Shown here one piece after another: positions 57,561-64,000 of a DNA stretch of 64,000 bases. The notes beneath the pieces are model-generated. The model made no database searches. It had not been told where the DNA came from and was given only the letters and a program-made list of their open reading frames with translations. The translations under genes were made by a program, and so were the position numbers. The first letter of the stretch is position 1. Each line of letters begins with the position of its first letter. Source of the DNA: Mesorhizobium sp. CAU 1732 (GTDB lineage Bacteria > Pseudomonadota > Alphaproteobacteria > Rhizobiales > Rhizobiaceae); contig NZ_JBDQQR010000002.1 of the NCBI RefSeq assembly GCF_039888675.1, positions 720,001-784,000 on the forward strand. Reading direction: 5' to 3'.

Positions 57561-58207
57561 TGGACGACCGCATACTCGAACGCGACCCCGCCGATCCGAA
57601 GAAGAAGGAAGTCAACGGCCTCCTCAAGCTCGCGCTGGAGCTCGGGCCGCTCCTGGTCTTCTTCTTCGCCAATGCGCGGGGCGAATCCCTCGTTCAGAGC
57701 TGGCCGGTGCTCGGCTCGTTCGGCGGGCCGATCTTCCTCGCCACCGGGCTCTTCATGATCGCGACCGCGATCTCGCTCACCGTGTCGTGGATCCTGACGC
57801 GCTCGCTGCCCATCATGCCGCTGATCTCCGGCGTCGTGGTCTTCGTGTTCGGCGCGCTGACGCTCTGGCTGCAGGACGACGTGTTCATCAAGATGAAGCC
57901 CACCATCGTCAACACCATGTTCGGCGCAGTGCTTCTGGGCGGGCTCTTCTTCGGAAAGGCGCTGCTCGGCTACGTCTTCGATTCGGCCTTCAAGCTGGAT
58001 GCCGAAGGCTGGCGCAAGCTGACCTTGCGCTGGGGCCTGTTCTTCTTGTTCCTGGCACTGATGAACGAAGTCGTCTGGCGCAATTTTTCGACCGACTTCT
58101 GGGTAGCCTTCAAGGTCTGGGGCACGATGCCCATCACGCTTCTGTTCACCTTCAGCCAGATGCCGCTGATCATGCGTCATTCGCTGGAACAAAAGCCCGC
58201 GGAATAG
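57560..58207 (+). CDS. septation protein A (YciB/IspZ)
   Basis: A 215-residue inner-membrane protein with about five helices: [19 protein letters not shown] at the start (the conserved YciB signature), [56 protein letters not shown] and [20 protein letters not shown]. It is needed for normal septum formation and envelope integrity in other bacteria. Its ATG overlaps the ftsY TGA (TGATG), so the two are coupled. Confidence 0.92.
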   Translation: MDDRILERDPADPKKKEVNGLLKLALELGPLLVFFFANARGESLVQSWPVLGSFGGPIFLATGLFMIATAISLTVSWILTRSLPIMPLISGVVVFVFGALTLWLQDDVFIKMKPTIVNTMFGAVLLGGLFFGKALLGYVFDSAFKLDAEGWRKLTLRWGLFFLFLALMNEVVWRNFSTDFWVAFKVWGTMPITLLFTFSQMPLIMRHSLEQKPAE

Positions 58208-58220
58208 GGGGACGGCCCGA

Positions 58221-58835
58221 ATGGAATTCATCACGACGCACGAGGCGTTGCGCACGCACTACAAGCAGCCCGGCGACGGCGCCGTGCGCAAGCAACTGCC
58301 GACGCTGGACCACCATTCGAAATCCTTCATCGCGCGCAGTCCCTTCGTCCTGATCGGCACGTCCGACGATGCCGGCAATGCCGACGTCACGCCGAAGGGC
58401 GACAAGCCCGGTTTCGTCGCGGTCCTCGACGATACCACGCTGGCGATCCCCGACCGGCCCGGCAACAACCGGCTCGACACATGGGAGAACCTGCTCGTCA
58501 ATCCCGCGATCGGCCTGCTCTTCCTCATCCCCGGCATGAACGAGACGCTGCGCGTCAACGGTACGGCCAGGATCACGGCCGACGAAACCCTGCGCACCCG
58601 CTTCGCCATCGACGGCAAGCTGCCGATTTCGGTCCTGATCGTCACCGTGAAGGCGGCCTACATGCATTGCGCCAAGGCGTTCATGCGTTCCGACCTCTGG
58701 AAGCCGGACACCTGGCCCGAACGCTCGTCCATGCCGACCCTGGGCGAAATCCTGCGCGACCAGCTTGCGCTCGCCGACACCGCCGCCTCCGTGGATGCCA
58801 ATCTCGACGAAGCCTACAAGAAGACGCTCTGGTAG
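58221..58835 (+). CDS. pyridoxamine 5'-phosphate oxidase family FMN-binding protein
   Basis: A 204-residue PPOX-fold protein: HSKSFIARSPFVLIGTSDDA, GNADVTPKGDKPGFVAVLDD, LAIPDRPGNNRLDTWENLL, VNPAIGLLFLIPGMNETLRV and CAKAFMRSDLWKPDTW. It matches the subfamily annotated as MSMEG_1061-type FMN-dependent oxidoreductases. Substrate is unknown. It follows the septation gene by 13 bp and is probably co-transcribed. Confidence 0.88.
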   Translation: MEFITTHEALRTHYKQPGDGAVRKQLPTLDHHSKSFIARSPFVLIGTSDDAGNADVTPKGDKPGFVAVLDDTTLAIPDRPGNNRLDTWENLLVNPAIGLLFLIPGMNETLRVNGTARITADETLRTRFAIDGKLPISVLIVTVKAAYMHCAKAFMRSDLWKPDTWPERSSMPTLGEILRDQLALADTAASVDANLDEAYKKTLW

Positions 58836-59166
58836 GCGTCGAGAGCATCGAACCGAAAGTGGAATCCGGTTTTCGGGTTCTTCCGGTGCTCGAACAACGC
58901 CCGCACCACTGCCGCGCTCGAATTGCCCTAGTTTTCCCGATCCGCTGCCACCTGATCAAGCTCAACGCGCTGGTCGCGATGCCGAAAGGGAGCCGCCGCT
59001 TCCACCGCGTTATCCCGCGATCTCCCGGAGGACTCCCGATCGACAGGCCGGTCTGGATTGACAGTTCCGCGACAGTCATTGCCTTTTGACGACGAAAACT
59101 GTGGACTGCGCGACCGATGGCAACCTCAAGCACCGTCTCGCGAGGCTTCCTGCAAGAGGAAGAAAC
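58836..59166. repeat. gene-free region with rhizobial repeat remnant
   Basis: About 58848-58898 contains gagagcatcgaaccgaaagtggaatccggttttcgggttc, a degenerate member of the rhizobial interspersed repeat family. The remaining sequence up to the GlxA-type gene shows no other gene; the start at 59167 has aagaggaagaaac upstream. Confidence 0.55.
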
Positions 59167-60174
59167 ATGAACCAGAACGGAAATTGTCGGCGGCTCGGCT
59201 TCCTGGTTTTCCCCGGTTTCCCGATGGCCTGCCTCACCTCGGCCATAGAGCCCCTGCGGGCGGCGAATGAAATAATCGGGCGGCGCGCTTTTGCCTGGAC
59301 CGTCGTCGGCGAGACCGGCGATCGGGTCGTATCCAGCGCGGAGGTCGGTTTCGACCCCGATGTCGCGCTGGCAGACCTGCGCGACATCGATTGTCTCTAT
59401 TTCCTGTCCGGCCCTGCGGGCAACTTTGTCGATGCGCGCAATGCCAACGCCGTGGTCCGCCGGCTCGCACGGCACGGCACCGGTCTGGGCGCTTTCAGCG
59501 GCGGAATCTTCCCGCTCGCGCGCAGCGGTCTTCTCGATGACCACAAATGCTCTGTGCACTGGTGCTACGAAGCTGCCTTCAAAGCGGAATTCCCCTATAT
59601 CCGCGCCAGCGAGAAGGTCATCACGATCGATCGGCAGCGCTTTACAGCCGCCGGCGCCACCGCCGTATTCGACCTCATGCTGCGGCTCATCGAAGAGGAT
59701 CTCGGGGCGGCTGCAATGACCGAGGTCGCGTGCTGGTTCCAGCATCCGTTCATCCGCGACGAGGAAGTGACCCAACGCACGCCCACGCCCCGCAAGGATC
59801 GCACCGAGGATTTGCTTCCCGAGGCCGTCGCCAAGGCCATTCGCCTCTTCGTCGAGCATGTCGAGGATCCGATCCAGATCGCCCGTGTCGCAGAGGCCGT
59901 AGACCTGTCGACGCGGCAGCTCGACCGCTCCTTCAAACGCTCCACCGGCGAGAGCCCGCTGAAATATTATCGGCAGCTACGGATGCAGAAGGCTCGCCAG
60001 CTCGCGCTCTATTCCAACGATTCGATCACGGATATCGCGCTTGCGGTCGGCTATGCGAGCTCGACGCCGATGGTGCGCCATTACACGCAGGCTTTCGGCG
60101 TGACTCCGCAGGACGACCGCAAGGCGATCAACCGCTTCCGCGTGCAGGACAACACACCGCTGCCGGCAGTCTGA
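59167..60174 (+). CDS. GlxA-family transcriptional regulator (DJ-1/PfpI plus AraC)
   Basis: A 335-residue regulator. The N-terminal DJ-1/PfpI-like domain (LGFLVFPGFPMACLTSAIEP, LRAANEIIG, YFLSGPAG, GAFSGGIFPLARSGLLDDHK) senses a small molecule; the catalytic Cys of true PfpI proteases is not evident. The C-terminal AraC domain has VAEAVDLSTRQLDRSFKRST and DIALAVGYASSTPMVRHYTQ. It converges on the sox operon, 15 bp away. This architecture is that of choline/glycine-betaine/sarcosine regulators such as GbdR and SouR, so control of the sox genes is plausible but unproven. Confidence 0.88.
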   Translation: MNQNGNCRRLGFLVFPGFPMACLTSAIEPLRAANEIIGRRAFAWTVVGETGDRVVSSAEVGFDPDVALADLRDIDCLYFLSGPAGNFVDARNANAVVRRLARHGTGLGAFSGGIFPLARSGLLDDHKCSVHWCYEAAFKAEFPYIRASEKVITIDRQRFTAAGATAVFDLMLRLIEEDLGAAAMTEVACWFQHPFIRDEEVTQRTPTPRKDRTEDLLPEAVAKAIRLFVEHVEDPIQIARVAEAVDLSTRQLDRSFKRSTGESPLKYYRQLRMQKARQLALYSNDSITDIALAVGYASSTPMVRHYTQAFGVTPQDDRKAINRFRVQDNTPLPAV

Positions 60175-60189
60175 CGAAGGCTGTCAAAG

Positions 60190-60801
60190 TCAGAGCGCCG
60201 ACCGGGCCGCCGCGATCAGCGCATGATGCAGTGAGGCTGCCGCCGAGCGTGGCCCCAGCACGCTGAATTCCACGGCGGCCTTGCGGCAGATCACGATGCA
60301 GCCGAGATGCTCGATCAAGGTCCGGCTCGCGGCGTTGTCTTCCATCGCCTGCACATCCAGCGGGCAAAGCCGCTCGAACACATCAAGAGCGCCCTTGCCC
60401 GTCACGTCGAACCGGACCCAGCCATCGGTTTGCTCGGTGATCGAGGCGAGATCCCTGAACTCCCCCTTCAGCAATCGTGCGATATCCTCATGGCTGGCAA
60501 AAGGAGCCTCGATGAACCACTGCTCCGGTCCGGTCCAGACGGCGCCATAGGGCGTGCCCATGACGGCACGTGCGGGTCCCGGCAACGCGAAGCCAAATAC
60601 CCGTTCGGCAAATGCTGCGAACTCCGCGTTCCGCCCGCGCCGGCAGGACAGCGATGCAAGCGCGCTATCCATCACTTCCGCGATCCGCAGGCCCGAAATG
60701 TCCTCGACGCGGGGTTGGTCCCCGCCGAGCGCCGGCAGCGGTTTCAGCCGATGCGCGGACGCAGGGCCGGGATCACGACTGGTATCGGTATGTTCACGCA
60801 C
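60190..60801 (-). CDS. soxG: sarcosine oxidase gamma subunit
   Basis: A 203-residue SoxG starting at a GTG (60801) that overlaps the soxA stop by 8 nt. Family signs are AEFAAFAERVFGFALPGPAR, GPEQWFIEAPF, ITEQTDGWVRFDVTGKGALDVFERLCPLD, RTLIEHLGCIVICR and FSVLGPRSAAASLHHAL. It is part of the heterotetrameric (alpha-beta-gamma-delta) sarcosine oxidase, which demethylates sarcosine to glycine and passes the C1 unit to tetrahydrofolate. Last gene of the operon. Confidence 0.9.
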   Translation of the reverse strand: MREHTDTSRDPGPASAHRLKPLPALGGDQPRVEDISGLRIAEVMDSALASLSCRRGRNAEFAAFAERVFGFALPGPARAVMGTPYGAVWTGPEQWFIEAPFASHEDIARLLKGEFRDLASITEQTDGWVRFDVTGKGALDVFERLCPLDVQAMEDNAASRTLIEHLGCIVICRKAAVEFSVLGPRSAAASLHHALIAAARSAL

Positions 60802-63745
60802 GGAGGCGCTCTCCTTCCGGGTCGATGAAATGGGCGCTGACCACGATGACATCCACCTCTTCATTCTTCAGCGGATTGACCGCGCGCAGCACCTCGCCCT
60901 TGCGGGTTGCGCCGTTCTTGAGGAAGCCGATCCCGATGGAATGCCCGAGGCTGGGCGAGTAGGCGACCGATGTCAGGTAGCCCTGATCGTTGGCGGCAGT
61001 GGCGGTCGCGCCGGCATCGATGAAGTGCGATCCCGCCGTGAGCTGCCGCGCCGCATCGACCGGCCGAAAGCCAACCAGCGAAAGAGCATCGCGCGTGTTC
61101 ATCCCCTCGCGCTCGGACAGGATCGAGCCGATGCTGTCCTTCTTCCTGGAAACCAACCCGGCCATGCCGAGGTTCAGCGCGCTGGTTGTCCCGTTCAGTT
61201 CATTGCCCGCCGCATGGCCCTTCTCGATCCGCATGACACCCAGGGCCTCGGTCCCGTAGACCACCACGTCAAACGCGCGTCCTGCCTCGACCATCGCCCG
61301 GATCAGCGCATCGCCATAGCGCGTCGGCACCGCGATCTCATAGGCCAGTTCACCGGAGAACGAGATGCGGAAGAGCCGCGCGCGAAGCCCGCCGCAGACC
61401 GTGATCTCGCCGTAGCCCATATAGGGAAAGGCCTCGTTCGAGATGTCGTGCTCCGGGTCCACGATCTTTTGCAGCAGCTTGCGTGCGTTCGGCCCCGCTA
61501 CGGAAAACTGCGCCCAGGCCTCCGTCGTTGAGATGATCTGCACGTCCAGATCAGGCCAGAGGCACTGGCGGCAGAACTCCATATGCCGGTAGATTTCGGC
61601 GGCATTGGCCGTCGTCGTGGTGGTGACGAAATGGTCTTCGGCCAGACGCGCGGTCGTGCCGTCATCCATCGCCATCCCGTCCTCGCGCAGCATCAGCCCG
61701 TAACGAACTTTCCCGACAGCCAGCTTGCCGAACGGATTTGCATAGATCCGGTTCAGGAAGTCGGCGGCGTCCGTCCCCTGTACGTCGATCTTCCCAAGCG
61801 TGGTCACGTCGCAGATTCCCACCGATCCGCGTGTCGCCATGACCTCTCGATCGACGGACTGCCGCCATTCGGTCTCGTCCGTCCGGGGAAACCACTGCGC
61901 GCGCAACCACAGGCCCGCCTCGACGAACACCGCTCCCTGTTCCGCCGCCCATTTGTGGCTGGGCGTCAGCCGTTTCGGCCGGAAATCCGCCCCGGCGGAG
62001 CGCCCGGCAAAGGCCGCGATCGGAACCGGCGTATAGGGGGGGCGAAACATCGTGGTGCCGGTTTCCGGGATCGACTTGCCAGTCATTTCGGCCATGACCG
62101 CAAGGCCGCCGATATTCGAGGTCTTGCCCTGATCCGTCGCCATGCCGAGCGTCGTGTAGCGCTTGAGATGCTCGACCGAATGGAAGCCCTCCTGATGGGC
62201 GAGCTTCACATCCTTTACCGTCACATCGTTCTGCAGGTCGATCCAGGCGCGACCCTTGTGCGGCACGTACCAGAGCGGCGTGATCCTCACCGGCGCATCC
62301 TCGGCCTGCGGCAGCGGGGCTGCACTGGCGCTGATCCCCAGATCAGCCAGTGCCGCGATGGCTTGGTCCGCCCCCGAAGAAAGCGCGCCCGCGGTCGAAA
62401 AGACACCGTTTGCCGCACCCGCGACAGACATTCCGGGCGGGCAGACATCCGGGACGAAGGCGGCAAGCCACGCATCCCAAATCGGCCGACCGCGCTGATG
62501 GGAGGTCATGTGCACGTTCGGATTCCATCCGCCCGAAACGCCGAGCGCGGAGCACGCGATCGTCCGGCTCTCGCCGCTTGCCAGCCGCACCGTGACGGAC
62601 CGCAGACCCAGACGCCCGGTGGCATCGGTCACCTGAGCGCCACGGAAATGCTCGCCGCCATCGAAGCACGGGCCATCCGTGCGGCTGTCGATCACGGCCG
62701 CCACCGTCACGCCTTTGGCGCGCAAATCCTGTGCGCTGCGCAGCCCATCGTCATTGTTGGTGAAGATCGCCACGCGCTGGCCGGGCGTTGCCGCCCAGCG
62801 GTTGGCATAGGCGCGCATGGCGCCTGCCAGCATGATCCCCGGACGATCGTTGTTGGCAAAGGCGATAGGCCGCTCGGTCGCTCCGGCGCAGAGGATGGCC
62901 CGGCGCGAATAGATCCGCCACAGGATCTGCCGCGCCGTGCCCGGCGCCGGTTCGAGCACATGATCCGACACCTGTTCGAGCGCGCCATAGATCCCGTGGT
63001 CGAATGCGCCGATAATCGTGGTTCGTGGCATCAGCCGGACATTGGGCAGGGTGGACAGTTCGGCCACCGCCGACCGGGCCCAGGCCTCCCCGGCCGTGTC
63101 GTCCAGCACGAACGTCTCGGCGTTGAGCCGCCCGCCCAGCGCGAAATCCTCATCGGCCAGGATCACCCGCGCCCCGGCGCGGCCCGCCGTCAGCGCGGCA
63201 GCGAGCCCCGAGGGTCCCGCGCCGATGATCAGCAGGTCGCAATGCAGGAACCCCTTGTCGTAGCTGTCGGGGTCGGCCTCGACGGAGAGGCTGCCAAGGC
63301 CTGCGGCACGTCGGATCAAAGGCTCATAGACCGCTTCCCAGAAGGCTTTCGGCCACATGAACGTCTTGTAGTAGAAGCCGGCAGTGAGGAACGGCGCCAG
63401 GCCGTCATTGATCGCCAGGGCATCGAACGCCAGCGAGGGCCAGCGGTTCTGGCTCTTCGCCACCAGCCCGTCATACAGTTCGGCGACCGTCGCGCGGGTA
63501 TTCGGCTCGCTGCGGGCGCCCTGCCGCAACTCGACCAGCGCGTTCGGCTCTTCCGATCCGGCTGTGAGGGGACCGCGCGGGCGGTGATACTTGAACGAAC
63601 GCCCCATCAGCCGCACGCCATTGGCCAGAAGCGCGGAGGCCAGCGTGTCGCCCGGATGGCCCTGATAGGATTTGCCGTCGAATGTGAAGCTTAGGGTCCG
63701 CGAGCGGTCGATCTGGCCGCCTTTTAGCCGATTCATCTGGGTCAA
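60794..63745 (-). CDS. soxA: sarcosine oxidase alpha subunit
   Basis: A 983-residue SoxA. An N-terminal 2Fe-2S-like/Fer2_4 domain (LSFTFDGKSYQGHPGDTLAS) leads to an NAD/FAD-type domain (LLIIGAGPSGLAAALTAGRAG, ADEDFALGGRLNAE, RRAILCAGATERPIAFANND). The C-terminal GCV_T/folate-binding half has GICDVTTLGKIDVQGTDAADF, LNRIYAN and GEITVCGGLRARLFRISFSGELAYE. It starts at TTG 63745 overlapping the soxD TGA, with gggagg at good distance; the ATG at 63736 is the alternative. Cytoplasmic. Confidence 0.95.
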   Translation of the reverse strand: MTQMNRLKGGQIDRSRTLSFTFDGKSYQGHPGDTLASALLANGVRLMGRSFKYHRPRGPLTAGSEEPNALVELRQGARSEPNTRATVAELYDGLVAKSQNRWPSLAFDALAINDGLAPFLTAGFYYKTFMWPKAFWEAVYEPLIRRAAGLGSLSVEADPDSYDKGFLHCDLLIIGAGPSGLAAALTAGRAGARVILADEDFALGGRLNAETFVLDDTAGEAWARSAVAELSTLPNVRLMPRTTIIGAFDHGIYGALEQVSDHVLEPAPGTARQILWRIYSRRAILCAGATERPIAFANNDRPGIMLAGAMRAYANRWAATPGQRVAIFTNNDDGLRSAQDLRAKGVTVAAVIDSRTDGPCFDGGEHFRGAQVTDATGRLGLRSVTVRLASGESRTIACSALGVSGGWNPNVHMTSHQRGRPIWDAWLAAFVPDVCPPGMSVAGAANGVFSTAGALSSGADQAIAALADLGISASAAPLPQAEDAPVRITPLWYVPHKGRAWIDLQNDVTVKDVKLAHQEGFHSVEHLKRYTTLGMATDQGKTSNIGGLAVMAEMTGKSIPETGTTMFRPPYTPVPIAAFAGRSAGADFRPKRLTPSHKWAAEQGAVFVEAGLWLRAQWFPRTDETEWRQSVDREVMATRGSVGICDVTTLGKIDVQGTDAADFLNRIYANPFGKLAVGKVRYGLMLREDGMAMDDGTTARLAEDHFVTTTTTANAAEIYRHMEFCRQCLWPDLDVQIISTTEAWAQFSVAGPNARKLLQKIVDPEHDISNEAFPYMGYGEITVCGGLRARLFRISFSGELAYEIAVPTRYGDALIRAMVEAGRAFDVVVYGTEALGVMRIEKGHAAGNELNGTTSALNLGMAGLVSRKKDSIGSILSEREGMNTRDALSLVGFRPVDAARQLTAGSHFIDAGATATAANDQGYLTSVAYSPSLGHSIGIGFLKNGATRKGEVLRAVNPLKNEEVDVIVVSAHFIDPEGERLRA

Positions 63746-64000
63746 ATGTCCCTCCCCAGTGCGCGAGCCACGTCGCGGGCCAGTTCGACGGATGTGATCT
63801 CATGGGTGAGCGTATTCCGGGTCACGACCAGCCAGCTCCGGTCGCCCTGTTCGTGGAACCACAGCTCGCGATGCAGGCCGGCCGGATTGTCGCGCAGATA
63901 GAGATATTCATAAAACTGCTGCTGCGCGTCGCTTGCCTGCCAGTCCGGGCGGCCGATCAGGCTCGCATCGCCCAGATAGACGAACTCCTGGGAATCGCGT
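63742..64000 (-). CDS. soxD: sarcosine oxidase delta subunit, C-terminal part
   Basis: About 85 C-terminal residues are present; the start is beyond the window. The protein reads EFVYLGDASLIGRPDWQASD, then QFYEYLYLRDNPAGLHRELW and SWLVVTRNTLTHEITSVE, all typical of SoxD, the small zinc-binding subunit (its Cys residues lie in the missing part). It overlaps soxA by 4 nt, so soxB should lie further right in a soxB-D-A-G operon. Confidence 0.92.
   Translation of the reverse strand, partial: RDSQEFVYLGDASLIGRPDWQASDAQQQFYEYLYLRDNPAGLHRELWFHEQGDRSWLVVTRNTLTHEITSVELARDVARALGRDI

Overview
The window reads as chromosomal DNA of a GC-rich alphaproteobacterium of the order Hyphomicrobiales (Rhizobiales), most like the Mesorhizobium/Phyllobacteriaceae side. 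The pointers are an mdh-sucC-sucD-sucA-sucB-lpdA TCA cluster, an Omp19-type lipoprotein as in Brucella, DUF982 and DUF1236 proteins, an imuA-imuB-dnaE2 mutasome behind an alphaproteobacterial LexA box, and interspersed intergenic repeats typical of rhizobia. The genus is inferred, not proven.

Layout. 1-5.5 kb: end of argG, a lytic transglycosylase, an SH3/DUF1236 envelope protein, then ffh - chorismate mutase - rpsP. 5.5-10.5 kb: a BASS transporter, a divergent AraC regulator/MFS exporter pair, a decayed epoxide hydrolase and a short hypothetical gene. 10.64-17.28 kb: a 6.5-kb genomic island in the 3' half of a tRNA-Gly(GCC) gene, bounded by perfect 97-bp direct repeats. Its cargo looks like phage or DNA defence: a MrcB-N/HNH nuclease, a beta-class DNA methyltransferase fused to an Mrr-like domain, and a frameshifted OLD-type ATPase/TOPRIM nuclease. 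Between them lie the remains of mobility genes (a frameshifted excisionase-like gene and primase-like fragments). No integrase was found.

17.3-31 kb: prolyl-tRNA editing protein, a YbbN thioredoxin/TPR protein, LON-domain protein, Trm112-like protein, TetR regulator, the SOS mutasome operon, a zincin-like metallopeptidase, an orphan HigA, a CoA-ester lyase and an FAD oxidoreductase. 31-37.5 kb: leuD, leuB and asd (leucine and lysine/threonine/methionine synthesis) among small genes, next to an aminotransferase broken by one in-frame stop. 37.6-38.6 kb: a small secreted peptide and a Phd/MazF-like toxin-antitoxin pair under a perfect 20-bp-arm palindrome. 38.7-49.4 kb: 2-oxoglutarate dehydrogenase, succinyl-CoA synthetase and malate dehydrogenase genes, all on the minus strand. 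49.6-60 kb: zapE, omp19, VOC and MBL-fold enzymes, dapF, mtaB, ftsY, septation protein A, a PPOX protein and a GlxA-type regulator. 60.2-64 kb: soxG, soxA and the end of soxD (sarcosine oxidase), running off the window.

Most of the window is housekeeping sequence. The tRNA-Gly island is the part most likely to hold something new: a restriction/defence cassette left in place after its mobility functions decayed.
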